The notes beneath the pieces were generated by a model. It saw nothing but the letters and a program-made list of their open reading frames with translations. It was not told the DNA's origin and searched no databases. This document shows, piece by piece, positions 25,285 through 35,016 of a stretch of DNA of 64,000 nt; the stretch's first letter is position 1, and each line of letters opens with the position of its first letter. Made by a program: the position numbers and the translations under genes. Source of the DNA: UBA2387 sp019454665 (lineage in GTDB: Bacteria; Armatimonadota; Fimbriimonadia; Fimbriimonadales; Fimbriimonadaceae); NCBI GenBank assembly GCA_045862995.1, contig BTVX01000017.1, forward strand, positions 1 to 64,000. Reading direction: 5' to 3'.

Positions 25285-26208
25285 ATGAAAGTCAGCATCA
25301 TTGGCGGCGGAGGCCGCGTCGGTTCGGACGCCGCTTACGCGCTTCAACTCGGCGGCATCGTCCGCGAAATCGCCCTCGTGGACATGAACGAGGACATGGC
25401 TTCGGGCGAAGCCCTCGACCTGCGCCACGGCGCGGCCCTCACTGGAAACTGCCGGTTCACCAGCGGCCAGTACAACGTGGTGGATGGCAGCGACTGCGTC
25501 GTGATCACCGCCGGCCTTCGGCGCAAGCCCGACGAGTCGCGCCTGCAACTGGTCAACCGCAACGTCAGCCTTTTCCGCTCGATCCTCGATTCGCTGAAGG
25601 GCTGCAAGCTCGCCGACGGCGCGACGATCGTCGTCGTTTCGAACCCGGTGGACATCCTCACGCAGTTGGCCGTCGAAGCGGACATCGTGCCGACCTCGCA
25701 GGTGCTGGGTCTTGGTACGGTCTTGGACACGTGCCGCTTCCGCTCGCTTTTGGCCGACCACTTCAAGGTCGGCGCGCGAGACGTGCATGCCTTGATCCTA
25801 GGCGAGCACGGCGATTCGATGGTGCCGATCTGGTCCTCGGCCACGATCAACGGCGTCAAGATGTCGAGCCTCCCGGGTTGGACCCAGGAAGTCGCCGACG
25901 AGGTCTTCGCGTTCACGCGCAAGTCGGGCGCGGAAGTCATCCGCCTGAAGGGTGGCGCGGGCCGGGCCGTGGGCGTTTCGATCAAGGAAGTCGTCGAAGC
26001 CATCGCCCTCGATTCGGGCGCGTTGCTCCCCGTTTCGGCATTGCAGAGCGGCAAGCTGGGCATCAGCGGCATCAGCCTCTCGCTGCCGACCGTCGTCGGT
26101 CGGAAAGGCGTCGTGCAGATTCTCGAGCCGGATGTCACCGAAGCCGAGCGCGAGGGCCTGCACAAGTCGGCCGCATCGCTGAAAGAAGTCTACGGCCAGC
26201 TCGAGTAG
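25285..26208 (+). CDS. mdh: Malate dehydrogenase (LDH-like subgroup)
   Basis: A 307-residue NAD-dependent 2-hydroxyacid dehydrogenase. The Rossmann motif IIGGGGRVGSDAA opens the protein and the catalytic histidine is in GEHGDSMVPIW (about residue 175). At the specificity site, ITAGLRRKPDESR, arginine stands where lactate dehydrogenases have glutamine, which favours oxaloacetate/malate. The EHGDS block is closer to LDH than to most MDH proteins, so this belongs to the LDH-like MDH group and biochemical proof of substrate would be needed. Confidence 0.9.
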   Translation: MKVSIIGGGGRVGSDAAYALQLGGIVREIALVDMNEDMASGEALDLRHGAALTGNCRFTSGQYNVVDGSDCVVITAGLRRKPDESRLQLVNRNVSLFRSILDSLKGCKLADGATIVVVSNPVDILTQLAVEADIVPTSQVLGLGTVLDTCRFRSLLADHFKVGARDVHALILGEHGDSMVPIWSSATINGVKMSSLPGWTQEVADEVFAFTRKSGAEVIRLKGGAGRAVGVSIKEVVEAIALDSGALLPVSALQSGKLGISGISLSLPTVVGRKGVVQILEPDVTEAEREGLHKSAASLKEVYGQLE

Positions 26209-26265
26209 TCGGCTGGTCGCGTTCATTGCGGGGTGTCGCGGTCCAACTCGGACTGCGACACCCCG

Positions 26266-26271
26266 CATAAT
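26266..26271 (+). promoter_or_regulatory. -10 box of amidase gene (leaderless type)
   Basis: CATAAT ends six bases before the ATG at 26278. It sits within a direct repeat of GACACCCCGC-like sequence after the mdh gene. No SD. Confidence 0.4.
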
Positions 26272-26277
26272 AGGGGC

Positions 26278-26880
26278 ATGACACCGTGGCACCTGCTCCT
26301 CAGCCTCGTCGTCGCGCAAGTCAACCCGGCCGAAGTTCTCGACAAGAACTACGCGGACTTCAAAGACCCCGGCTACCTTCAGATCGTGTGGGCGGACTCG
26401 CCCAACTTCGGATTCCGGCCCGAAGACGCGGTGATTGACACCGTGGTGCTCCACCACACGGCCAGCCCGACGCTGAGCGGCGTGGTCAAGTGGTTCGCCA
26501 TGACCGAGAGCCAGGTGAGCGCGCACTACACGATCGGGAAGGACGGTTCGATCGTCCAGCACGTGAGCACGATCAACCGCGCCTGGCACGCAGGGCGGAG
26601 CGTGGACCACCTGGGCCGCGAGAACCTGAACAACTTCTCGGTCGGCATCGAGATGGTGAACGTGGGCGACGGGAAGGACCCGTGGACCGACGAGCAGGTC
26701 GAGGCGACCCGGCTGCTGATTCTGAGCTTGAAGCGCCGATTCCCCCTGAAGTTCATCACAACCCACGAATACATCGCCGTGCCGAAGGGCCGTAAGAACG
26801 ACCCGCGCGCCTTCCCATGGGAGAAGATGCACGACACAGGCCTGGAGATCATCCGCACGCCGGGCATCGCTCCCGGTTAG
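26278..26880 (+). CDS. N-acetylmuramoyl-L-alanine amidase (Amidase_2)
   Basis: A 200-residue exported amidase with a short N-terminal signal. It shows the T7-lysozyme-like zinc fold: first ligand in VLHHTAS (about residue 58), YTIGKDGSIVQHV, WHAG, and the last ligand region THEYIAVPKGRKNDP. It cuts the bond between MurNAc and the stem peptide, for peptidoglycan recycling or remodelling. Convergent with rho, with only 14 bases between the stops. Confidence 0.93.
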   Translation: MTPWHLLLSLVVAQVNPAEVLDKNYADFKDPGYLQIVWADSPNFGFRPEDAVIDTVVLHHTASPTLSGVVKWFAMTESQVSAHYTIGKDGSIVQHVSTINRAWHAGRSVDHLGRENLNNFSVGIEMVNVGDGKDPWTDEQVEATRLLILSLKRRFPLKFITTHEYIAVPKGRKNDPRAFPWEKMHDTGLEIIRTPGIAPG

Positions 26881-26894
26881 GCCGCACTCCCCGC

Positions 26895-28277
26895 TCAGAC
26901 GGTGGCGCGCGTTTTCTGAACCACGCTGTCGAGGAACGCCGAATTGGTCGGCGTGCGTTTGAGCAGCTTGATCAGCGCTTCGGTGGCCTCGACGCTGTTT
27001 TCCTGATTGGCCAGGAGCCGGTGCAACTGCACGACGCCCTCGAGTTCGTCTTTCTTGAAGAGGAGCTCCTCGTGGCGGGTGGACGACCGGCGGACGTCTA
27101 TGGCGGGCCAGATGCGCCGCTCGGCGAGATCGCGGTCCAACACGATTTCCATGTTGCCCGTGCCTTTGAACTCCTCGAAGATGGCGTCGTCCATGCGGCT
27201 GCCCGTGTCCACGAGCGCCGAGGCGATGACCGTCATCGAGCCACCCTCTTCGATGTTGCGCGCCGCGCCGAAGAACCGGCGGGGGCGATAGAGGGCCGAG
27301 GGGTCCAGACCGCCCGAAAGTGTTCGGCCCGAGGGGTTGATCGTGAGGTTGCTGGCGCGGGAAAGGCGCGTCAGCGAGTCGAGCAGGATGACCACGTCGC
27401 GACCGGCTTCGACCAATCGCTTGGCTTGCTCCAGGCACAGGTCGGCGACGCGCATGTGGTTTTCGGCGGGCTCGTCGAACGTCGAGGAGATGACCTGGCC
27501 CTTGACGCTGCGCCGCATGTCGGTGACTTCTTCGGGCCGCTCGTCTACCAACAGGACCATGAGATACACGTCCGGGTGATTGGTGGTGACCGCGTTGGCG
27601 ATCGTCTTGAGCATGCTCGTCTTGCCGGCTTTGGGGGGCGAGACGATGAGGCCGCGTTGGCCCATGCCGATGGGGGCGATGAGATCAATGATGCGGGCCG
27701 CGATCTTGTCCGGCGTCGTCTCCATCATGATGCGCCGGTCGGGATAGAGCGGAGTGAGTTCGTCGAAGTTCTTGCGTCCGCTCTGGGCGAGCGCCACGGC
27801 GCCGATGCCGTTCACGCTTTCGACGCGGAGCATGCCCTTGTACTTCTCGCCTTCTTTCGGCAGTCGCGCCAAGCCGTAAACGGTGTCGCCGGGGCGGAGG
27901 TTGAAGCGCTTGATCTGCGACTGCGAGACGTAGATGTCTTCGAGCGAGGGCGAATAGTTGTCCCGGCGCAGGAATCCCCAACCGTCGTTCAGGATTTCGA
28001 GAATGCCCCGGCCGTAGGTGAGTCCTTCGACGTCGAGGTTGACGTTCAGCAGTTGCTCGATGACTTCGGAGCGGGACGTGCTGAGGGGGATCTTGGCCGC
28101 CTTGGCGGCCTTGGCCAGTTCGGCGGGGGTCATGGAATCAAAGTGGGCGTAATCCACTTCGGGCATCTGTTCGAGGTCGGACAGATCGGTCTTCGGCATC
28201 TGACCGGCGCCGCCTCGTTTGCGCCGACGGTTTTGTCCGCCTCCATCGGCAGACTTTCGTGGTCTGAATTGGTGCAT
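26895..28277 (-). CDS. rho: Transcription termination factor Rho
   Basis: A 460-residue hexameric RNA helicase. It has a basic N-terminal leader (residues 1-30, Arg/Lys/Gly-rich), the Rho_N SAP-like helical domain (about 48-80), the cold-shock RNA-binding domain (GILEILNDGWGFLRR, 91-105), the P-loop SPPKAGKT (213-220) and Walker B VILLDS. A CAGGAG SD precedes the ATG. Its presence explains why several genes here lack intrinsic terminators. Confidence 0.97.
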   Translation of the reverse strand: MHQFRPRKSADGGGQNRRRKRGGAGQMPKTDLSDLEQMPEVDYAHFDSMTPAELAKAAKAAKIPLSTSRSEVIEQLLNVNLDVEGLTYGRGILEILNDGWGFLRRDNYSPSLEDIYVSQSQIKRFNLRPGDTVYGLARLPKEGEKYKGMLRVESVNGIGAVALAQSGRKNFDELTPLYPDRRIMMETTPDKIAARIIDLIAPIGMGQRGLIVSPPKAGKTSMLKTIANAVTTNHPDVYLMVLLVDERPEEVTDMRRSVKGQVISSTFDEPAENHMRVADLCLEQAKRLVEAGRDVVILLDSLTRLSRASNLTINPSGRTLSGGLDPSALYRPRRFFGAARNIEEGGSMTVIASALVDTGSRMDDAIFEEFKGTGNMEIVLDRDLAERRIWPAIDVRRSSTRHEELLFKKDELEGVVQLHRLLANQENSVEATEALIKLLKRTPTNSAFLDSVVQKTRATV

Positions 28278-28342
28278 CGGAACGCTCCTGCTTGGGAGAA
28301 ATGGGAAGGGTCTGGAAGAAGCGCGGCTTCCGGGGGAGGTGA

Positions 28343-28852
28343 TCAGCCGCCTAAGACGGCGATATGCCCGAGATTGCGATACTGCTCCGCGCTATCCAAC
28401 CCGTATCCTACCACAAACTCGTTGGGAATCTCAAATCCCAAAAAATCCACGTTCACTTCGACCATGCGTGCCGTGGGCTTGGAAAGCAGGGCGGCCACTC
28501 GAAGGCTCTTCGGTCGGCGGGTGGCGAACAGCTCGCGCAGGTGCTTGAGCGTCTGGCCCGTGTCCACGATGTCCTCGACCAACAACACGTTGCGGTCCTC
28601 GAACGAGGTGTCGGCGTCCTTTTTGAGTTGGACGATGCCGCTGGAGCGTTGCTCGGTGCCGTAGCTGCTCACTTGGATGAAGTCCACGGCCACCTCGCCG
28701 ACCAGACGGCGCACCAAGTCGGCGTGGAACAGGAAGGCGCCCTTCAGCACACAAACGGCCAGGATGGGCTCGCCTGCGTAGGCGGCGTTGATGTCGCGGG
28801 CCATCTCGTCCATCCGGTGTTGGATGGCATCAGCCGTTAGGAGGGTCGTCAT
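28343..28852 (-). CDS. hpt: Hypoxanthine phosphoribosyltransferase
   Basis: A 169-residue type I PRTase. The PRPP-binding motif VLLVEDIVDTGQTL is exact, and the flexible loop SSYGT and the hypoxanthine-site DFLGFEIPNEFVVGYG are present. It salvages hypoxanthine/guanine to IMP/GMP. It is divergent from guaA, which makes GMP, so the two purine genes share a 58-base promoter region. TAGAAT lies 11 bases before its ATG. Confidence 0.95.
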   Translation of the reverse strand: MTTLLTADAIQHRMDEMARDINAAYAGEPILAVCVLKGAFLFHADLVRRLVGEVAVDFIQVSSYGTEQRSSGIVQLKKDADTSFEDRNVLLVEDIVDTGQTLKHLRELFATRRPKSLRVAALLSKPTARMVEVNVDFLGFEIPNEFVVGYGLDSAEQYRNLGHIAVLGG

Positions 28853-28910
28853 GAGACGGTGGGATTCTACTTCCTCGCCCCCGTTCATTCGATCTGTCAA
28901 ACTATGGAAC

Positions 28911-30452
28911 ATGTCCCTGAACGCGGGCCACGAGCTTGTTCTCGTCGTGGATTTCGGTGGCCAATACACCCAGCTGATCGTGCGCCGCATCCGCGAACAC
29001 GGGGTCTACAGCGAGATGGTGCCTTACACCAAAGCGGCCGCAGCCATCCGCGAACGCAAACCCGCCGCTGTGGTGCTGAGCGGGGGACCGCGATCGGTGG
29101 ACGAGGCCGACGCTCCGACCATGGACCCAGCCGTGCTCCAGGGCATCCCGACGCTGGGCATCTGTTACGGCCACCAGTGGCTCGCGGCCAACATGGGCGG
29201 CGCGGCGCGCAAAGCCGAAGGCCGCGAATACGGCAGGCAGGCACTGACCTCGGTCGCCGCCAACTCCTGGTTGACCGGCCTTGCTTCGCGTCAGGTGTGG
29301 ATGAGCCACGGCACCGAGGTCGTCCAGCCTCCCTCCGGAGCCGAAGTCATCGCCTCGACCGACGGTTGTCCGGTCGCGGCGTTCGCCGACGAGGCGAACA
29401 AGCGGTACGGCGTCCAGTTCCATCCCGAGGTCAGCCACACGCCAGCCGGCAATGAGATCCTGCGCCGGTTTCTGTTCGAGCGCGTAGGGCTCAAGGGCGA
29501 TTGGACGACGGCCAACTTCATTGAAGAGAGCGTCGCCCGCATCCGCGAGGAGGTCGGCGATGCGAAGGTGCTATGCGCCGTCAGCGGCGGCGTGGACAGT
29601 TCGGTCATGGCCGCCTTGCTGACGCGGGCCATCGGCGATCGGGCGGTCTGCGTGTTCGTGGACCACGGGCTGTTGCGCAAAGGCGAGGCCGATCAGGTTC
29701 GTCGGGCGTTCACCGAGCACTTTCACCCGCGGCTGATCGTGTTCGATGCTCGGGCCCGGTTCTTCTCGGCGCTTGCGTCCATCACCGATCCCGAGCAGAA
29801 GCGCAAGACGATCGGCGAGCAGTTCGTGCGCGTGTTCGAAGACCACGCCGAAGAGCTCAAGGACTGCACGTTCTTGGCGCAGGGCACGCTCTATCCCGAT
29901 GTGATCGAGAGCGGCAGTTCGACAGCGGCCAAGATCAAGACCCACCACAACGTGGGCGGTCTGCCGGACTGGATGCGGCTCAAGCTGATCGAGCCGTTGC
30001 GCTGGCTGTTCAAGGACGAGGTGCGCGCGCTGGGGCGAGCGTTGGGCTTGCCCGAGGAAATGGTCGAGCGCGAACCGTTCCCCGGCCCGGGCCTGGCGGT
30101 CAGGATTTTGGGCGAAGTGACGCCGGCTCGAGTCGCCACCGTTCAGGAGGCCGACTGGATTTTCCGCACGGAGTTGCGCGCCCGCGGGCTGAACGTGGGC
30201 ATCTGGCAGTCGTATGCAGCGCTGCTGGGGGATGTGCGAAGCGTGGGGGTCATGGGCGACGCCCGCACCTACGAGAATCCGATCATTCTACGAGCGGTGC
30301 AGAGCGAGGACGCCATGACGGCGACGGCCGCCCCTATTCCGTTCGACGTTTTGGAGCACATCGCCACGCGGATCGTGAACGAGGTGCCGGGCGTGAACCG
30401 CGTGCTGTACGACCTCACCAGCAAGCCGCCGGCGACGATCGAGTGGGAGTAG
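28911..30452 (+). CDS. guaA: GMP synthase (glutamine-hydrolysing)
   Basis: A 513-residue two-domain enzyme. The N-terminal glutaminase has the nucleophile Cys85 in GICYGHQ and the FHPEVSHT histidine/glutamate pair. The ATP-pyrophosphatase domain starts with SGGVDSS at about residue 225, and the C-terminal dimerisation domain ends TSKPPATIEWE as usual. It aminates XMP to GMP. The ATG at 28911 gives a short acceptable N-terminus. Divergent from hpt. Confidence 0.97.
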   Translation: MSLNAGHELVLVVDFGGQYTQLIVRRIREHGVYSEMVPYTKAAAAIRERKPAAVVLSGGPRSVDEADAPTMDPAVLQGIPTLGICYGHQWLAANMGGAARKAEGREYGRQALTSVAANSWLTGLASRQVWMSHGTEVVQPPSGAEVIASTDGCPVAAFADEANKRYGVQFHPEVSHTPAGNEILRRFLFERVGLKGDWTTANFIEESVARIREEVGDAKVLCAVSGGVDSSVMAALLTRAIGDRAVCVFVDHGLLRKGEADQVRRAFTEHFHPRLIVFDARARFFSALASITDPEQKRKTIGEQFVRVFEDHAEELKDCTFLAQGTLYPDVIESGSSTAAKIKTHHNVGGLPDWMRLKLIEPLRWLFKDEVRALGRALGLPEEMVEREPFPGPGLAVRILGEVTPARVATVQEADWIFRTELRARGLNVGIWQSYAALLGDVRSVGVMGDARTYENPIILRAVQSEDAMTATAAPIPFDVLEHIATRIVNEVPGVNRVLYDLTSKPPATIEWE

Positions 30453-30459
30453 TCACCTC

Positions 30460-30501
30460 GAAAAAAACAAAACCGGGTTTACCGCCGAGCGGCAAACCCG
30501 G
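30460..30501 (-). terminator. Intrinsic terminator of the small basic protein gene
   Basis: The stem CCGGGTTT/AAACCCGG with an inner CCGC/GCGG stem occupies 30473-30501. On the minus strand it is followed by a run of U with one G (complement of the A-rich 30460-30472). This is a textbook Rho-independent terminator for the gene at 30529-30723. On the other strand it would also form downstream of guaA. Confidence 0.8.
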
Positions 30502-30528
30502 ATCAACTCCGAAACCGAAGCGTCTGGT

Positions 30529-30723
30529 TCAGACCTCTTCGGCTTTGGTGGCCTTGTAGGTGGCTTCGTTGACGAACTTGTAGAGCTTCGCACCGCCGTG
30601 CTCGGCCATCAGCGCGTAGCGCGTCTGTTCGCCCGACTTGGTCTTGCGGACCATCTTGGTCTTCTTGATGGCGCTTTCCGGCACATCAACATGAGAACGC
30701 GTCTTCAGATTGTAAAACTGCAT
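30529..30723 (-). CDS. Small basic conserved-looking protein, unknown
   Basis: A 64-residue protein, Lys-rich, beginning MQFYNLKTRSHVDVP. It has a strong GGAAGGAG SD and its own intrinsic terminator, so it is a well-defined, probably well-expressed gene. The size and charge suggest a nucleic-acid-binding or ribosome-associated protein, but I do not recognise it as any ribosomal protein: it lacks L31/L33/L36 features and zinc cysteines. Confidence 0.75.
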   Translation of the reverse strand: MQFYNLKTRSHVDVPESAIKKTKMVRKTKSGEQTRYALMAEHGGAKLYKFVNEATYKATKAEEV

Positions 30724-30878
30724 CGTCTGCTTCTCCTTCCGGGGAGCCACATACGGTCCTCCACCGAGTCTAGGTTCGCCAGTCAGCATAGCACAAAGAT
30801 TTCGCCCTGTGAAGGGGGAAACCACGAAAATGAACGATTCGCTGGGCTTTGAGTCCAGCAGGCGGCTCCGTAGGACTG

Positions 30879-30884
30879 TACAAT
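30879..30884 (+). promoter_or_regulatory. -10 box of Fur-family gene
   Basis: TACAAT ends ten bases before the GTG start, again with no SD. The TACAAT hexamer recurs at this position class in several genes of the window. Confidence 0.45.
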
Positions 30885-30894
30885 CCCTATCGTC

Positions 30895-31377
30895 GTGGCA
30901 CACCCAGCAGGGCAAACAAACCCCAAAAACCGCGCTTCGGCGGGCCCGGACAGCTACATCGCTCATGCCGTGGCCTCGTTGCGCCACAGCGGCTTGCGCA
31001 TCACCACGCCGCGGATGTTGGTCTTGCGGGCGTTGGCGAATTCGGACCAGTGCCTGACCGCCTACGGCTTGCACGAACGCATCACCAAGGACGGGGCGCA
31101 CATTGACGTGGCGAGCGTATACCGCATCCTCACCACGCTGAGCGAACTCGGACTGGTCCACCGGATCGGCGTCCTCGATGGCTTCACGGCCTGTCGCCAG
31201 TTCCACGAGCATCAGGATCAGGTGCAGCACTGGGTCTGCCAAGAGTGCGGCAAGGTCGTCGAGGTCGCTATGGCGCACGCCGAAGCCGAAACCTTGGTCG
31301 GACGTGCCAAACAGGGGGGCTTCGTTCCGAAGACGGTTCACGTCGAGGTGGTGGGGTTGTGCGCCCAGTGCCAGTGA
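30895..31377 (+). CDS. Fur-family metalloregulator (Zur-like)
   Basis: A 160-residue Fur-type repressor. The winged helix covers about residues 25-105, with DVASVYRILTTLSELGLVH as the recognition part. Metal ligands are visible: HEHQDQVQHW, and two Cys pairs in VCQEC and CAQC that make the structural zinc site. Which metal it senses is not certain; the Cys4 site and loop resemble Zur as much as Fur. GTG start with a TACAAT box just upstream. No target transporter gene is adjacent. Confidence 0.9.
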   Translation: MAHPAGQTNPKNRASAGPDSYIAHAVASLRHSGLRITTPRMLVLRALANSDQCLTAYGLHERITKDGAHIDVASVYRILTTLSELGLVHRIGVLDGFTACRQFHEHQDQVQHWVCQECGKVVEVAMAHAEAETLVGRAKQGGFVPKTVHVEVVGLCAQCQ

Positions 31378-31380
31378 CCG

Positions 31381-31650
31381 CTATCGTTCGCGGTCGCGTT
31401 CCAGGTCCTTGATCGTCTGCTCGACGTAGGGACGGAAGAACTCGACGTTGGCGAACGGGCGCAGGAAGAGCGCCAAGAGGGACACCAAGACCGTTGCGCC
31501 GACCACGCTTCCCAGCCCGATGAGCAACCCGGCGCGCAGGCTGCCCTGCCAGCCCAGACGGCGGTTCTGCTTTTCCAGAAGCGTGTTCAGGCGTTCGATC
31601 TGGCCCGAAAGCCGTTCGATAGCGGGGAGCAGGGGGTCCGGGTCGCTCAC
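31381..31650 (-). CDS. DUF5665-like small membrane protein
   Basis: An 89-residue protein with an N-terminal amphipathic coiled-coil helix (LSGQIERLNTLLEKQNRR) and one long hydrophobic segment rich in Gly/Leu/Val (about residues 37-65), the layout of DUF5665. GTG start ten bases after the stop of the upstream gene, so co-transcribed with it. Function unknown. Confidence 0.72.
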   Translation of the reverse strand: MSDPDPLLPAIERLSGQIERLNTLLEKQNRRLGWQGSLRAGLLIGLGSVVGATVLVSLLALFLRPFANVEFFRPYVEQTIKDLERDRER

Positions 31651-31660
31651 CCCATGCCCG

Positions 31661-32014
31661 TTACTTGGCCTCGTCTTTTTCGAGGTGCGATTTGCCCGTG
31701 TACCACTGGTTGGTGGTGGACGCTTCGTTGATCGTGGGCTTGACGTTGCCGAACTGCTGCTTGAGGATGGAGGGCCGATTGGTCTTCATCGCGGCCTCGT
31801 CGGGCGGCTGGCCGGGGCCGTCCTTCTTTTCGAGCGACTTGGCGACGGCCTCCTTGGTCGGTGCGGCACGCTTCTGCCCGACGGCGTCGTTGCTGGCCTG
31901 GGGCTGTTCGTGGTTGTGGCCGTCGTCCTTCTTGCCTGCGCTGAGCAGGCCGATGCCTCCCAGCATGATCACGAGGATGGCGACCAACACAAGCGGGGTC
32001 TGTCTTTTCTGCAT
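31661..32014 (-). CDS. Hypothetical membrane-anchored protein
   Basis: A 117-residue protein: a short basic start, one hydrophobic anchor (VLVAILVIMLGGIGLL), then a soluble, Lys/Gln/Ala/Pro-rich tail that looks disordered, with a His-rich DDGHNHEQ segment near the membrane that might bind metal. I chose the second ATG (32014) because a TTGGAG SD precedes it. A TATACT box lies about 30 bases further upstream on the same strand. No family recognised. Confidence 0.7.
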   Translation of the reverse strand: MQKRQTPLVLVAILVIMLGGIGLLSAGKKDDGHNHEQPQASNDAVGQKRAAPTKEAVAKSLEKKDGPGQPPDEAAMKTNRPSILKQQFGNVKPTINEASTTNQWYTGKSHLEKDEAK

Positions 32015-32375
32015 GTTCGAGTGCTCCAACGAATGGGGCTGTGCCGGTTAGTATAACGGTTCGTTCGGGGTCGGCGTTCCTGCTCGGAGGGAACTCGCCG
32101 CGGCCTGCGCAAGGGAATTGCGAAAAAACGGCAAGGTTCGGGTTGCTCTTCGGTCCGAAAGGGTGTATCATATCGGGTGAAGGGCTTCCTGCAGCATTTG
32201 CTCTCCCCTTGGTTGCAGCTCGAGCCCTTCGTCCCCCCCCACCCCCCTCGGGCGTTCTTGCGCCTGGTTTCCCTGGTCGTCTCGCACGCCGCTGTCGTCG
32301 TGGTCTTTGGCCTCATCAGGTGTTTCGACTTGTTTCAGATATTGCTTTTATTTCACTTGATGCCCATAATGGGCT
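32015..32375. other. Intergenic region between divergent units
   Basis: About 360 bases. The left part carries the minus-strand TATACT promoter box (near 32050) of the membrane-protein pair. The remainder has no convincing gene; one hydrophobic open stretch at 32177-32392 has no SD and overlaps the antitoxin start, so I do not call it. It also holds the T-rich sequence leading into the toxin-antitoxin pair. Confidence 0.4.
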
Positions 32376-32837
32376 ATGGCGCTTTCCATTGACAGGATTG
32401 ATCCGTCCGAGCTGACACCAACCGAGGTCGAGCAACTCTCGAAGCTTTTGGACGAGCGCCCGTGCCTACGCGGACGGGAGGGCTTCGAGGTGCCTTTGCC
32501 CGACCCGATCTTTCACCTTCTGCTGCGGGTGGTGGATTCGATGCGCCGGCGTCAAGTCATCGTGCTCTTGCCGGAGAACGAGACGCTGACCACGAAGTCT
32601 GCGGCCGAGTTGCTCGGCGTCTCAAGGCCCCACCTTGTCGGCCTTCTCAAGGACGGCAAGATCCCCTATCACATGGTTGGCTCGCACCGTCGTGTGAGGC
32701 TGAGCGACGTCCGCGCGTATCAGTCGGTGCGCGACCGACAGCGGCGCGAAGCTCTCGGCCGCCTGTTCGACCAAATCAGCGACGACGGACTCTACGACGA
32801 AACCGGCGGGATTGAGGACAACGTCGGGGATGACTAG
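32376..32837 (+). CDS. Antitoxin with excisionase-type HTH domain
   Basis: A 153-residue protein. Residues about 70-115 form an excisionase/MerR-like helix-turn-helix (LTTKSAAELLGVSRPHLVGLL... RVRLSDVRAY). The acidic C-terminus (DDGLYDETGGIEDN) would neutralise the toxin. It overlaps the PIN gene by eight bases, the usual antitoxin-first order. It should bind the shared promoter and repress the pair. Confidence 0.85.
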   Translation: MALSIDRIDPSELTPTEVEQLSKLLDERPCLRGREGFEVPLPDPIFHLLLRVVDSMRRRQVIVLLPENETLTTKSAAELLGVSRPHLVGLLKDGKIPYHMVGSHRRVRLSDVRAYQSVRDRQRREALGRLFDQISDDGLYDETGGIEDNVGDD

Positions 32838-33402
32838 CGGCAACTTCAAAGTCGTGCTGGACGCGTGTGCCCTCATCCCTCCGTCCTTGTGCGATCTGCT
32901 CCTGCGGCTAGCCGAGCCTCCACGGCTGTACAGGCCCCAGTGGACCGAGGCGATCCTCGACGAGGTGAGACGCAATCAGGTCCTCAAGATCGGGTTTCGA
33001 CAGGAACGCGCCGATTCTTGGCGGCACGAGGTCGCCCGGCACTTTCCTGAAGCGATGGTGACCCGCTACCAGCCTTACGAGGATGGTCTTACGATCAGTC
33101 CCAAGGACCGCCACGTGCTCGCCGCAGCAATCCGATGCGAAGCCGACCTCATCGTCACCTTCAACATTCGCCACTTTCCTTCGGAAGCGTTGGCTCCCTT
33201 CGACGTCGAGGCGATGTCTCCAGGGGCCTTCCTGACCTGCCTCTACGAGATACGGCCCCAGGTGGTCTTGGCCAAATTGGACGACATCGCTAGGGACCGT
33301 AGCCGGACACGAGACGAGGTCCTATCCCGCCTGGATCGCCTCGTTCCGCGTTTCGCGCAAGCTGTGGCGGCCGACCTCGACATCCCCCTGGACCGAGCCT
33401 GA
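32830..33402 (+). CDS. PIN-domain toxin
   Basis: A 190-residue PIN ribonuclease. Acidic residues of the PIN site are visible in VVLDACAL (about residue 10), TEAILDEV, and SPKDRHVLAAAI (about 95). The last position reads TFNIRHF, with Asn where many PIN proteins have Asp, a pattern common in this subgroup. It likely cleaves tRNA or rRNA when freed from the HTH antitoxin encoded just before. Start ATG 32830 lies inside the antitoxin end; an in-frame ATG at 32812 is possible. Confidence 0.87.
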   Translation: MTSGNFKVVLDACALIPPSLCDLLLRLAEPPRLYRPQWTEAILDEVRRNQVLKIGFRQERADSWRHEVARHFPEAMVTRYQPYEDGLTISPKDRHVLAAAIRCEADLIVTFNIRHFPSEALAPFDVEAMSPGAFLTCLYEIRPQVVLAKLDDIARDRSRTRDEVLSRLDRLVPRFAQAVAADLDIPLDRA

Positions 33403-33454
33403 TGGACCCTGAGGCGGTACACTTTCCATTCGCGCCAATCGGCGCGCCGGGCTC

Positions 33455-35011
<1,557 letters not shown>

Positions 35012-35016
35012 GCCGA

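Noticed and set aside
32177..32392. Hydrophobic 71-codon frame before the antitoxin gene
   Set aside because: No SD or promoter box, biased composition, and it overlaps the well-supported antitoxin start.
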